A stretch of 64,000 nt of DNA from Amycolatopsis keratiniphila subsp. keratiniphila (GCF_001620365.2 NZ_LQMT02000037.1:104467-168466); one strand, 5' to 3'. Shown: positions 33,933 to 42,658, numbered from the stretch's first letter. Program-made: numbers and translations. Notes: generated by a model not told the origin, from the sequence alone.

Positions 33933-35510
33933 TCAGCGGGTCACGGTCATCCGATCGGGCGATCTGTCCTGCCCGATCGGCCCGCGCAGGCTCACCGCGC
34001 ACACCACGCCGACGAGCAGCACGCCGGCGGGAAGCAGGAAGGCCACCTCGACGGCGTCCGTGAGCGCGGCACCGGTGACCTGGGCGACCAGCTCGCGTGC
34101 CTGGACGGGCAGATCCGCGGCGGCCTCGGGGACGCCGCCGAACTCGCCCGCCGCGACCGCCGAACCGGCCGCTCCGGCGAATCCGTCGAGGAACCGCTGC
34201 CGGAATTCGGCGGGCAGCGCGGCCGCCGCTTCGTTCGCCCGTGCCACCATCGAGGCGCTGGTCCGCGCCTCCAGCAGGACTCCGACGGCCGCACCGCCGA
34301 GCACCCCGCCGACCTGGCGCGCGGTGTTGAAGATGCCCGACGCGCTGCCGACCAGCGACCGCTCGACGGAGTTGATGGTCACGTTGTTCATCGGGGAGAA
34401 GGTGAACCCGACGCCGAGCCCGCAGAGCAGCAGTCCGGGGAGCAGGGCCTGCGGCGAGCTCGCCGGGATGAGCACCTGCGAGACGACGCAGAGGCCGCCG
34501 CTCAGGGCGAGCATCCCCGACATCAGCAGGTACTTGGGGTTCACCCGGTCCGACAGCCTGCCCGCGAACGGTGCGACACCGCCGGACACCACGGCGAGCG
34601 GCGCGATGAGCAGGCCGGCGTCGGCCGGGGACAGGCCGAGCACCGACTGGATGTAGACGACGAACACCAGGAGCATGCTGGTCATCGTGAAGCCGACCGT
34701 CACCGCCGACGCGGTGCCGAGGGAGAAGTCGCGGTGGCGGAAGATCCGCAACGGCAGCAGCGGTTCACGGCGGTTGGCCCGCTGCCACAGCACGAAAGCG
34801 CCCAGCAGCAGCACACCGGCCCCGATGATGTCGAAGGCCGTCCCCCAGCCGTACGTCTGTCCATTTTGGATACCGAAGACGACGCAGACGAGGCCGGCGC
34901 CGAAGAGCAGGATCCCGGGAACGTCGAAGCGGTGCGAGTTCCCCGGTCGCCAGTCGGGGACGAGGACCACGGTGAGCACCAGCGCGATCAACCCGACCGG
35001 GACGTTCACGAAGAAGATCCACTCCCAGCCGAGCTGATCGACCAGCAGGCCGCCCAGCACCGGGCCGGCGATCATGGCGAGACCCGCGACACTGCCCCAG
35101 GCACCCATCGCCGGGCCTCGTTCGTCCGGCGGGAACAGATGCGTGATGAAGGCCGTGGTCTGCGGGGTCATCAACGCGGCGCCGAAACCCTGCACCGCCC
35201 TGGCGACGATCAGCGTTTCCACGTCGCCGGAAAGCCCGCACCACAGCGACGCCGCGGTGAACACCACCAGCCCGGCGACGAAGACGCGCTTCGGCCCGAA
35301 CCGGTCGCCGAGCCTGCCGGCCGGCAGGATCGGGACGGCGTAGGCGAGCAGGTACACGCTGGTCACCCAGATCACCGCGGTCAGCTCGGTGCCGAGTTCG
35401 CGCACCATCGACGGCACCGCGATGTTCACGATGCTGATGTCCAGCATGACCATGAAGAAACCCAGGCACAGCGCGAAAAGCGCGGACCAGGGCCGGGTTC
35501 GCTTCGGCAT
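33933..35510 (-). CDS. MFS transporter, DHA2 (14-TM) family
   Basis: A 525-residue exporter of the drug:H+ antiporter DHA2 (EmrB/QacA) family. Fourteen hydrophobic segments are expected; visible motifs are the first-helix LDISIVNIAVPSMVREL, motif A LPAGRLGDRFGPKRVF and motif C WGSVAGLAMIAGPVLGGLL. The gene is the last member of the minus-strand cluster, about 70 nt after the UDP-sugar dehydrogenase gene, so it may export the cluster product or give resistance to it. Confidence 0.9.
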   Translation of the reverse strand: MPKRTRPWSALFALCLGFFMVMLDISIVNIAVPSMVRELGTELTAVIWVTSVYLLAYAVPILPAGRLGDRFGPKRVFVAGLVVFTAASLWCGLSGDVETLIVARAVQGFGAALMTPQTTAFITHLFPPDERGPAMGAWGSVAGLAMIAGPVLGGLLVDQLGWEWIFFVNVPVGLIALVLTVVLVPDWRPGNSHRFDVPGILLFGAGLVCVVFGIQNGQTYGWGTAFDIIGAGVLLLGAFVLWQRANRREPLLPLRIFRHRDFSLGTASAVTVGFTMTSMLLVFVVYIQSVLGLSPADAGLLIAPLAVVSGGVAPFAGRLSDRVNPKYLLMSGMLALSGGLCVVSQVLIPASSPQALLPGLLLCGLGVGFTFSPMNNVTINSVERSLVGSASGIFNTARQVGGVLGGAAVGVLLEARTSASMVARANEAAAALPAEFRQRFLDGFAGAAGSAVAAGEFGGVPEAAADLPVQARELVAQVTGAALTDAVEVAFLLPAGVLLVGVVCAVSLRGPIGQDRSPDRMTVTR

Positions 35511-35579
35511 CCGTCCTCCTGTTCCCGACGCCGGAAGGGTGGGACGACGAGCGGGTCCACCCGCCGTCCACCCCGGGAG

Positions 35580-36929
35580 TCACCCTGCGTGCGCGACCAT
35601 GGCGACGGCGGGCGCGCGGGTGCTGCCCGGACGTCCGATGCCCTGGTAGGAGAGCCCCGTCCTGGCCACGGTGAGCGGGTCGAGCAGGTTCCGGGTGTCG
35701 ATGACGGCCCGGCCGTGGAGCCGGTCGGCGATCCGCCCCCAGTCGAGGTCGCGGAACTCCGGCCATTCGGTCAGCAGCACGAGCGCCGCCGCGCCCTTCG
35801 CCGCGTGATAGGCGGTCCCGGCGATCCGCACGTCGTCGGTCACGCCCGGCACCGGCGCGTGGACGCTGGGGTCGTAGCCGGACAGCTCCGCGCCTTCGGC
35901 GGCCAGCCGGGCCGCGATCGCCAGCGAGGGGGAATCCCGCAGATCGTCCGTCCCGGCCTTGAACGTCAGGCCGAGCAGGCCGATCCGGACTCCGGCGAGG
36001 TCGCCGCCGACGGCCTTGCGCACCTTGGCGACCACCAGTTCCTGCTGTTTGACGTTGGTGTCGATCGCCGCACGCAGCAGGGCGAAATCGCTGCCCGCCG
36101 ACTCCGCGGTGCGCAACAGCGCGAAAGTGTCCTTCGGCAGGCAAGAGCCGCCCCAGCCCGGCCCCGGCCGCAGGAACGCCTTGCCGATCCGGTCGTCGTA
36201 GCCCATCCCGGCCGTCACGTCGTCGATACTCGCGTCGAGGTACTCGCACAGTTCGGCGACCGTGTTCACAAAGGACAGACGCGTCGCGAGATAGCAGTTG
36301 GACGCGTACTTGATCAGCTCCGCGCTCGAGGAGTCGGTCACCAGGACGGCGGTGTCGAGGTGCTCGTACAGTGCCGCGACCCGCCTGGCGGGGACCGGGT
36401 CGCGATCCGCGGAGCCGACCACGATCCGGTCGGGATTCAGGAAGTCGTGGACGGCGAACCCCTCGCGCAGGAATTCGGGATTGGACACGACCGCGACGTC
36501 GGCGCGGTCGATCAGCGCCGAGACGTGGGCCGCCGTGCCGACCGGGACCGTCGACTTGTTCACCACGACGCATCCGTGCGGCAGTAGATCCCGCACCTCG
36601 GTCACGACGGATTCCAGCGCGGTCAGATCCGCCGCGCCGGTCGGGCCCATCGGCGTCGGCACGCAGAGGATCACGATGTCCGCGCCCGCCGCCGCCGCGC
36701 TCGCGCCGAGCACGAACTCCAGCCGCCCGGACGCCAGCCCGTCCACCACGAGTTCGCAGATTCCCGGTTCCCTGATGGTCGCCTCGCCGCGCCGCAACGC
36801 GTCGACCTTCTCCTGGTCGACGTCCGCGCAGACGACGTGGTGTCCCAAGGACGAAAGGCACGCGGCCGTGGTCAGCCCCACGTAGCCCGCGCCGATCACG
36901 GCGACCGTGACCCCCGATGTTGCACCCAT
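35580..36929 (-). CDS. UDP-glucose/GDP-mannose dehydrogenase family protein
   Basis: A 449-residue NAD-dependent nucleotide-sugar 6-dehydrogenase. The N-terminal Rossmann motif is VIGAGYVGLTTAACLSSLG, the catalytic cysteine is Cys263 in GPGWGGSCLPKD, and the C-terminal domain contains LLGLTFKAGTDDLRDSPS. It should oxidise a nucleotide hexose to the uronate, most likely UDP-glucose to UDP-glucuronate. I chose the ATG at 36929, which has GGAGGG upstream. Its place beside a Gfo/Idh/MocA enzyme suggests a sugar-modifying pathway. Confidence 0.92.
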   Translation of the reverse strand: MGATSGVTVAVIGAGYVGLTTAACLSSLGHHVVCADVDQEKVDALRRGEATIREPGICELVVDGLASGRLEFVLGASAAAAGADIVILCVPTPMGPTGAADLTALESVVTEVRDLLPHGCVVVNKSTVPVGTAAHVSALIDRADVAVVSNPEFLREGFAVHDFLNPDRIVVGSADRDPVPARRVAALYEHLDTAVLVTDSSSAELIKYASNCYLATRLSFVNTVAELCEYLDASIDDVTAGMGYDDRIGKAFLRPGPGWGGSCLPKDTFALLRTAESAGSDFALLRAAIDTNVKQQELVVAKVRKAVGGDLAGVRIGLLGLTFKAGTDDLRDSPSLAIAARLAAEGAELSGYDPSVHAPVPGVTDDVRIAGTAYHAAKGAAALVLLTEWPEFRDLDWGRIADRLHGRAVIDTRNLLDPLTVARTGLSYQGIGRPGSTRAPAVAMVAHAG

Positions 36930-37030
36930 TCTCTTACCCTCCAGTTTCGACGCCGCCGGGCGGCGCGGATTCGCCCCGCCCGGCGGCATCGCGAGATACG
37001 GATTTCGTGTTCAGCCGGAAAAGCCTTGTG

Positions 37031-38221
37031 TCACTTGGCGTGCGGGATGGCGCGGATCCCCTCGTACGGGGTCTCCTTGCCGAGGTAGTCCACCGTTTCG
37101 AACAGACCGATCGCGTGCATCGGGTACCGGGCGCCCGCTTCCGCCGCGAAGACACAGGGAAGGATCTGCTTCCGCTCGGACGCGGCGGCCTGGCCGCCCT
37201 TGCGGATGTGCTTGTGGGTGTGGATCAGGATCGGCATGTAGCCGCCGCCGAGGAACGAACCCGACTGCAGGACCGCACCGCCGACGCAGTCGATCACGCA
37301 GCCCTTGCCCAGGATCGCGTCGCGGCCCTGGTAGTAGTACGACGGCGTGGCGAGCGTGCCGTGCTCCACATGGAACACACCCGCCGACAGGCCGATGATC
37401 GAGCGGCCGCAGGTGCGCAGCACCGAGCGGTAGAAGTCGACCAGGATCGGCCGGACGGTCGTGTCCGGAAGCGAGAACTCACCGCACATCAGGGTGATGC
37501 GCACCAGTTCCGCGAGCGTGAGGCCGGAGCCGTGCTCGCCGGGGAACTCCTGGTCCCACGGCACCAGGTAGTCCGACGGCGCCACCATCGTGGTCCCGAC
37601 GTCCTCCAGGATCAGCCGTTCCGCGTCGCCGACCTCCTCCGCCGGCACGACGCCGTTCGCGAGGACACGCACGGCGAGCAGATGCCTGCTCTCCAGCGTC
37701 TTCGCCCGGCTGGCGGCGATCAGCAGATTGAGCCTGCCGGTCACGGTTTCCGGGATGTCGAAGAGGTGGTCGATACCGTCGGTGGGGACGGCGATCTTCG
37801 CCTGCAGGCCGCGTTTGGGCAGCGGCTCGTAGGAATCGACCACGTCCTGGAGGGCGCCGGTGAACTCGCCCGCGCCGACCTGCACGAGCCTTTCCGCGGC
37901 CAGCGCGCGGTAGTCGAACGGGATCGAGGTCGACGTCGACAGCACGACGTCGGCGAGCAGGGCGCGATAGCGGTCGTCGTCCAACGAGGACGCCGCCAGT
38001 TCCAGGGACAGGTAAGGGGATTCGTCGCCGGGCCCGTGGATCCAGCTCGCGGTGTAGGGCGCCTCGAACCGGCACGCCTTCGCGAACAACGCGCGGGCGG
38101 CGTCGTCGTTCTTGACCTGGCCGGTGACCTCGGCCAGCGCCACGTCGCGCTCCGCGACCTCGGGCAGCATGTCCTTGGCCGGCCGCAACAGTGTCGAAAG
38201 ATCCTCGATGCTTCGCGTCAT
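37031..38221 (-). CDS. Protein of unknown family, 396 residues
   Basis: I do not recognise this protein. It has no signal peptide or membrane helix. The N-terminal two thirds are mixed alpha/beta with VTGQVKNDDAARALF and the NLLIAASRAKTLESRHLLAVRV helix. The C-terminal third is rich in Gly and short hydrophobic turns, GKGCVIDCVGGAVLQSGSFL, then ILIHTHKHIRKGGQ, which resembles a left-handed beta-helix (hexapeptide acyltransferase) pattern and has a HxHxH cluster. Its ATG overlaps the Gfo/Idh gene stop (ATGA), so the two are coupled. An acyl- or sugar-transfer role is a guess only. Confidence 0.7.
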   Translation of the reverse strand: MTRSIEDLSTLLRPAKDMLPEVAERDVALAEVTGQVKNDDAARALFAKACRFEAPYTASWIHGPGDESPYLSLELAASSLDDDRYRALLADVVLSTSTSIPFDYRALAAERLVQVGAGEFTGALQDVVDSYEPLPKRGLQAKIAVPTDGIDHLFDIPETVTGRLNLLIAASRAKTLESRHLLAVRVLANGVVPAEEVGDAERLILEDVGTTMVAPSDYLVPWDQEFPGEHGSGLTLAELVRITLMCGEFSLPDTTVRPILVDFYRSVLRTCGRSIIGLSAGVFHVEHGTLATPSYYYQGRDAILGKGCVIDCVGGAVLQSGSFLGGGYMPILIHTHKHIRKGGQAAASERKQILPCVFAAEAGARYPMHAIGLFETVDYLGKETPYEGIRAIPHAK

Positions 38222-39315
38222 GCTTCGCTCCCAATTCGTGCGTACTTCTCGTTTTCCGTTGCCTGCGGGAAAGTTCCGGTGAACATGGCCGAACCCAGCG
38301 CGGCGAGGAACCGGTGCTCCGCGGGGCGGACCACCGTGGTGCCCTCGTCGAGGTGCCGCAAAAGGTCCAGCTGCGTCAGAAGCGCCTCCTTGAAATGATT
38401 GACGGCGATGAGGAAATGGCGCGCCGGCGCCGTGCCACGGACGTGGACCGCGTGGATGTTCTTGTAATCGGGGTCCGCGCCGAAGAGGGGTTCGAAGACC
38501 AACGTGGCGTGTTTCCCGGACCGGAGTTCCACGTCCGCGAAGCGGTACCGGAACTCGGAGCCGTACGGGATGGCCGCCGGGGCGATGAAGTTCCTCGAAA
38601 CGCTTTCGGGGAAAGCGAATCCGGCCAGCTCGGGGAAGGCGATGGCGCCGGTCGACGACGTGTAGAGCTCGACGTCGGGCAGGCCCGCGGCCTCGGTCCG
38701 CACTCGCATCTCCGCCGTCACCGAGGAGGGCACCGTGCGCAGATAGGCCCGGTACTGCTCGGCGGGGAGGAGCGAACGCAGAATGCTCAACATGTGGAAG
38801 CCCTCGTAGCCGGCTTCGCCGTACTGGGTGTCGACGAACCTGCCGTTCGCGACGTCGAGTTCCCGGTTCTTGGTGAACTCGATGGTGATCTTCCGGATGG
38901 GATCGGACTCGCGGAGCTCCCGCACGGACGCCGCGAAGCGCTGCACGGCTTCGCTGTGCGAATACACGTCATTGACGATGATCCGGGCGCGGGGATGACG
39001 CCGGACCGTGCGGCCGAGACCCGCGAGGTCCTCCGGGTAGCAGGCCGGTTTCTCCAGCAGGACACGGGCATCGGGCTGCCGCCGCAGGATTTCGTCGACG
39101 ACCGCGAGATGGGTCGCCGTCGGGGTGGCGACCACCCAGGCGTCGACCGACGCCGGATCCGGCACCTGGGCGACCCGCACCCAGTCGGCCCCGTCGCCGA
39201 TGTCCACGGTGCGGATCCGGTGTCCCGCTTGGCCGTAACAAGCGGCGTACAGCGACCCGATCTTGCCGAGCCCGACGATGACGATCGTCCTCTCAGCCAG
39301 CGACGGTGCCGACAC
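38218..39315 (-). CDS. Gfo/Idh/MocA-family oxidoreductase
   Basis: A 365-residue NAD(P)-dependent oxidoreductase. The Rossmann motif is VIVGLGKIGSLYAACYGQAG near residue 12, and the family EKP signature is LLEKPACYPEDLAGL. The C-terminal beta-sheet domain carries IEFTKNRELDVANGRFVD. Members act on sugars, inositols or nucleotide sugars. The GTG at 39315 is the likely start and overlaps the flavoprotein gene by 23 nt; the stop overlaps the unknown 396-residue gene. The three form a tight unit. Confidence 0.86.
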   Translation of the reverse strand: MSAPSLAERTIVIVGLGKIGSLYAACYGQAGHRIRTVDIGDGADWVRVAQVPDPASVDAWVVATPTATHLAVVDEILRRQPDARVLLEKPACYPEDLAGLGRTVRRHPRARIIVNDVYSHSEAVQRFAASVRELRESDPIRKITIEFTKNRELDVANGRFVDTQYGEAGYEGFHMLSILRSLLPAEQYRAYLRTVPSSVTAEMRVRTEAAGLPDVELYTSSTGAIAFPELAGFAFPESVSRNFIAPAAIPYGSEFRYRFADVELRSGKHATLVFEPLFGADPDYKNIHAVHVRGTAPARHFLIAVNHFKEALLTQLDLLRHLDEGTTVVRPAEHRFLAALGSAMFTGTFPQATENEKYARIGSEA

Positions 39316-40735
39316 GGGCTTCCCCTTCCCGTGCTCGGATGGCGTGGCGGGCGGCGGACGTACCCGCCGCCCGGCCGAGCACGGCGCCCGCCATCAGGCC
39401 GGTGCCGCCCGGATAGCCCTGGTCGTAAAGACCGCCGACGATCACGCCCGCGGCGTAGAGGCCGCTGATCGGCTCGCCGCCGCCGCGCACTTCGGCGTCC
39501 GGGGTCACGGAGAGCCCGCCGTAGGTGAAGGTCAGCCCGCAGACCACCGGGACGAACAGGTACGGCGGGGTGTCGAGCCGCTTTTCGTCCTGGTCCGCGT
39601 GCAGCCGCTCGATCTCGGCGGTCAGGTTCGCGGCGTCGATCCCGAGCCGCCGGGCGCCTTCCTCGATGGAGGAGACGGTCACCGACGCGGGATCGCCGAC
39701 ATAGCCCTTGGGGAGCGAGCCCGCCGAGACGACCTTGTCGTCGAAGATCTGGAAGGCCGTCCTCCCCGGCTGCTCCTGGATCTTCTGGCCCAGCGTGACG
39801 TAGGTGAGGTTGCTGTAGCCGCCGGATTCGTCGAAGAACCGGAGTCCCTCCCGGTTGACCACGACACCGAGCGGATAGGCGTACCGGGCGAGGCCGTGGG
39901 ATTTGTGCATCTGCCCCGGCAGCATGTGGTCGGGCAGCTCGATGCCCTGCGGCGTGGTGTGGCACTTTTCCCAGTTGCCCGCCGTGTCCGCGCCGAGCTC
40001 GACGGCCGCCGTCAGGGGAGCGCCTTCGTTGAACGGGACCCCGCGCAGCTTCACGTCCCGCCATGCCTCGCCGAGGTGACGTTCACGCAGCCGGTCGTTC
40101 GCCTCGAAGCCCGCCGACGCCAGCACGAGCGAGTCGGCGATCGCCGGGAACGCGGGACCGGAACCGTGGAGCAGGTACCGGCCGTCGGCGGTCCTCTCGA
40201 AGCCGGTGACCGCGCTGTCGTAGGAGACCGCTCCGCCGAGCCGTTCGAACCGGTCGAAGTTCCGGTCCTGCAGGCTCTGGCCGCCGCCGTCGAGGACGAT
40301 CGGCACGTCGCCGGGAAGCGGGGTCGGTCTCGGCGCCCAGCGCTGCCCGAAGTCGCGCATCCAGGCGATCGTGTCCGTCGAACGGCGGATGATCGACTCG
40401 ATGAGCGCGACGTCCACCTGGTCGCCGGACACGCGCAACCAGTCTTCGAGGTACTGCTCGTCGCTGTAGCCGGAGCGGCCGGCCAGAATCTCTTCGACCC
40501 GGTCCTTGTCCGCCTGTCGCAGCAGGCCCGCGATGAAAGGGCTTCCCTGCCAGGAGAAACGCATGGTCCTGGTCAGGGAACTGTTCCCGCCGCGTAGTTC
40601 TTTCGGTGCGGCTTCGAAGACGCCGACCGAGGTCGCGCCCGCCTGCAATGCGGCTATCCCCGCGCAGAGTCCCGCATTACCCCCGCCGACGACGGCTACC
40701 TGCCATTCGGCCGTATCATTTTGACCGTTTCGCAT
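39293..40735 (-). CDS. FAD-dependent dehydrogenase, fumarate reductase/tricarballylate dehydrogenase-like
   Basis: A 480-residue flavoprotein. The FAD motif is VAVVGGGNAGLCAGIAALQAG at about 13-33, followed by FEAAPKELRGGNSS, which resembles the TcuA and 3-ketosteroid-dehydrogenase branch. The C-terminal GGLYDQGYPGGTGLMAGAVLGRAAG closes the FAD site. The ATG at 40735 has a GGAG 8 nt upstream. It is the first gene of the minus-strand cluster, preceded by a leader of more than 270 bp that includes a 17-bp motif shared with the iclR upstream region. Substrate unknown. Confidence 0.87.
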   Translation of the reverse strand: MRNGQNDTAEWQVAVVGGGNAGLCAGIAALQAGATSVGVFEAAPKELRGGNSSLTRTMRFSWQGSPFIAGLLRQADKDRVEEILAGRSGYSDEQYLEDWLRVSGDQVDVALIESIIRRSTDTIAWMRDFGQRWAPRPTPLPGDVPIVLDGGGQSLQDRNFDRFERLGGAVSYDSAVTGFERTADGRYLLHGSGPAFPAIADSLVLASAGFEANDRLRERHLGEAWRDVKLRGVPFNEGAPLTAAVELGADTAGNWEKCHTTPQGIELPDHMLPGQMHKSHGLARYAYPLGVVVNREGLRFFDESGGYSNLTYVTLGQKIQEQPGRTAFQIFDDKVVSAGSLPKGYVGDPASVTVSSIEEGARRLGIDAANLTAEIERLHADQDEKRLDTPPYLFVPVVCGLTFTYGGLSVTPDAEVRGGGEPISGLYAAGVIVGGLYDQGYPGGTGLMAGAVLGRAAGTSAARHAIRAREGEARVGTVAG

Positions 40736-40859
40736 CAACAACGCTCCACAATCCGGTGTTCGCCATTCAGGGACGACCGCGTTCGAACAGGACCGACCCA
40801 TATCGCCGGAGGACAGTGCGAATGCTTATGTCGACGCACGGTCATCGGGCGAATACAGG

Positions 40860-40876
40860 TTTGGTCCGTGAACAAG
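40860..40876. promoter_or_regulatory. 17-bp motif shared with the iclR gap
   Basis: TTTGGTCCGTGAACAAG matches 15 of 17 bases at 22659-22675, the iclR/SDR gap. Both copies have the same orientation relative to minus-strand genes, about 125 nt upstream of the flavoprotein start here and about 75-90 nt upstream of iclR there. Confidence 0.5.
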
Positions 40877-41014
40877 TGGTCTGCTGCTGGATTCGCAGCC
40901 TTCGTTCCTCGCGTGTGCTCAGAAAGGCGGCGCACGAGGATGATTCTTCGGAATCAGTGGCCGACACCGGATTCTGGTGGCGGCAGACGTCATCCGGTCT
41001 TCAGAACGGAGATT

Positions 41015-41143
41015 TCAGTGGACGCCTTCCGAGATGAACCAGGTGTTTCCGCCGGGTTCACCGTCGTCCTTGACGATGGTCGTACGGATTCCTCTGGTTT
41101 GCTCATTTTCTCCGGCCCGGCATTCCCGGGCCTCCCCAGTCAT
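41015..41143 (-). CDS. Possible 42-residue peptide gene
   Basis: A short frame on the minus strand starts at ATG 41143 and encodes a 42-residue peptide with one cysteine that ends EPGGNTWFISEGVH. The last 23 codons have strong GC third-position bias, but the first half does not, contains an AGA codon and lacks a clear ribosome binding site. It lies upstream of, and in the same direction as, the flavoprotein cluster. It could be a small precursor peptide, a leader peptide or chance; support is weak. Confidence 0.25.
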   Translation of the reverse strand: MTGEARECRAGENEQTRGIRTTIVKDDGEPGGNTWFISEGVH

Positions 41144-41310
41144 GACCGGCTTGGTGGCCGGCTGACGCCAGCCTGACTTCCTGACCAGCGCAGGGGCAAC
41201 CTTCGGGTAGTTCGGCCTTGTTCGAAATCGTTCGAGTGGCCCGAACAGCAGATTCCGGCGCCGCTGAATGGCGGTATCGCGGCTCAGATCGCCTCAGTCA
41301 ATCTAGAGCG

Positions 41311-42312
41311 ATGATCGTTGAAGAGGGGGACGGCGACGGGGAGTCGCCGACGACGGTTCACCCACCGGACTCCGCGGCTTCACCGGCTGAGTTCACGGCG
41401 GCACTGCGTGTATTGAGAACGTGGTCCGGATTGACTTATCGGCAGCTGGCCGGGCGGGCGAAAGAACTCGGGGGAACACTTCCGGCGAGTACGGTCGCGA
41501 CCACCCTCGGCCGCACCACACTGCCGCGCGAGTCGTTCGTGGAGACGTTCACGCGCGCGTGCGGGTTGAACGACGAAGAGGTACGGCGGTGGCTCGACTC
41601 CCGGACGCGGATCGCGATGGGGGCGCAGCCGCGGACGGCCGACGAGACGAAAGTGGAAGCCGTCACGCCGCCGGAACCCGAAGCGGCGCCCCGCCGCCGT
41701 CGGCGCTGGCGGGCGCCGATGATCGTGGCCGCGTTCATGAGCGTCGTCCTCGTCGGGACGTTGGGATATCTGACGCGCTCCTTCGGGGCGTCCTCCAAGG
41801 CGAAGGAGACCGCGGTCGTGGTACCCGGGCTGGACGTGCGGGAGGTGGGCAGCTGGGTGCGGATCCGGCCCGCGCGCTCACCCGAGTTCTGCCTGGCCGA
41901 AGGGACGGACCGGACCCGCCTCTACTCCGGAAAGATCGTCGCCCAGCAGACCTGTGGCGGTGACGCGTCGCCGCATCTGTTCCTCGACCCCGTCGGGGAG
42001 GAGAACGCCGTGCAGATCCAGTGGCACCATCCGGAGACCGGGGTCGGCTGTGTCACGGTCGTGAACGAAGGGCTGGGACACGACCTGCTCGAACCCCGCG
42101 ACGACTGTGACGACGATGGTATGGACCAGCTGTTCACCATCGGCTCGGCCGGTCCGGCGGAACCGGGGCGGTTCGTCATCCGGCCCGCCGGCACCAGCCA
42201 GTGCCTCGGCCTGCGCGATCTGGACACCGTGGCGGGGACCGAGGTCGTGCGGGAACGCTGTTCGGGGGCGCCGGACCAGACGTTTCTGATCGATTTGATT
42301 CCGCCTCCGTGA
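41311..42312 (+). CDS. Membrane-anchored HTH protein with extracytoplasmic ricin-like domain
   Basis: A 333-residue protein in three parts. Residues about 25-100 form an XRE-like HTH domain typical of actinomycete inactive-kinase/HTH proteins (FTAALRVLRTWSGLTYRQLAGRA). A basic stretch (APRRRRRWRAP) leads to one membrane helix at 136-154. The outside part is beta-trefoil/ricin-B-like, with paired cysteines and RFVIRPAGTSQCLGLRDLD. This suggests a membrane-bound regulator that senses a sugar outside the cell. It is divergent from the flavoprotein cluster. The ATG at 41311 is chosen; TTG at 41218 is possible. Confidence 0.75.
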   Translation: MIVEEGDGDGESPTTVHPPDSAASPAEFTAALRVLRTWSGLTYRQLAGRAKELGGTLPASTVATTLGRTTLPRESFVETFTRACGLNDEEVRRWLDSRTRIAMGAQPRTADETKVEAVTPPEPEAAPRRRRRWRAPMIVAAFMSVVLVGTLGYLTRSFGASSKAKETAVVVPGLDVREVGSWVRIRPARSPEFCLAEGTDRTRLYSGKIVAQQTCGGDASPHLFLDPVGEENAVQIQWHHPETGVGCVTVVNEGLGHDLLEPRDDCDDDGMDQLFTIGSAGPAEPGRFVIRPAGTSQCLGLRDLDTVAGTEVVRERCSGAPDQTFLIDLIPPP

Positions 42313-42329
42313 GTGCCTGGCCGGGTCTC

Positions 42330-42435
42330 GTGTGATCCGGCGGACGACACGCGTGTCTGGACGGACGACTCGCGGCGGAGCCTGACCGCGGATGTGTCGT
42401 CCATCTGATCACGCGTGTCGTCCGTCGGATCACAC
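42330..42435. repeat. Large inverted repeat, 26-bp arms
   Basis: Arms of 26 nt (starting GTGTGATCCGGCGGACGAC) pair with one mismatch across a 54-nt spacer that itself has copies of GGACGAC and GTCGTCC. Located 17 nt after the HTH/lectin gene stop. The arms carry a GTGATC/GATCAC core like the repeats at 26701. Confidence 0.7.
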
Positions 42436-42478
42436 GTGACGTCCGACCAGTCACGGGAAGCCCGCTTCCGGCTGGGTC

Positions 42479-42521
42479 GAAGGCTCCTTTCGTCGCATCG
42501 GACTCGGCGAAGGGAGCCTTC
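42479..42521. terminator. Hairpin with GAAGGCTCC arms
   Basis: Fourteen-nt arms (GAAGGCTCCTTTCG and its near complement, one mismatch) are separated by 15 nt. The arm belongs to the GAAGG/CCTTC hairpin class. It lies about 140 nt ahead of the methyltransferase-led operon, so it may shield it from upstream transcription. Confidence 0.6.
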
Positions 42522-42658
42522 AGCCCACTACCGGCTCCGCACACGAATACGAACACGCTGGGCCCTACCGTGGCCGGGAGTTTGGCGACGCCGGGAACCG
42601 AAGACGACCTTTCGACGACTTGTGGGGCTGAATCGTGCGGCCCGGCGAGCGGAGAGAG

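Larger units (their letters stand above)
40736..41310. other. 575-bp intergenic region between divergent units
   Basis: The gap between the flavoprotein gene and the HTH/lectin gene is long for this genome and less GC-rich. It holds the 17-bp motif at 40860 and the weak 42-residue frame at 41015. Longer open frames on both strands here lack coding bias and recognisable sequence. I see no RNA gene or mobile element. Confidence 0.5.
42313..42658. other. 346-bp gap with two inverted repeats and the operon leader
   Basis: Besides the inverted repeats at 42330-42435 and 42479-42521, the remaining 137 bp before 42659 must hold the promoter of the transporter/ligase operon. I looked for an actinobacterial DtxR/IdeR iron box (TTAGGnTAnCCTAA type) and do not see one. 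Confidence 0.5.

Noticed and set aside
40721..41176. A 151-codon plus-strand frame and other short frames in the 575-bp gap
   Set aside because: No ribosome binding site, no coding bias and no recognisable motif; only the weak 42-residue frame is kept with low confidence.
42522..42658. Iron-box (DtxR/IdeR) operator for the transporter operon
   Set aside because: No TTAGGnTAnCCTAA-like palindrome is visible, so iron control cannot be claimed from sequence.
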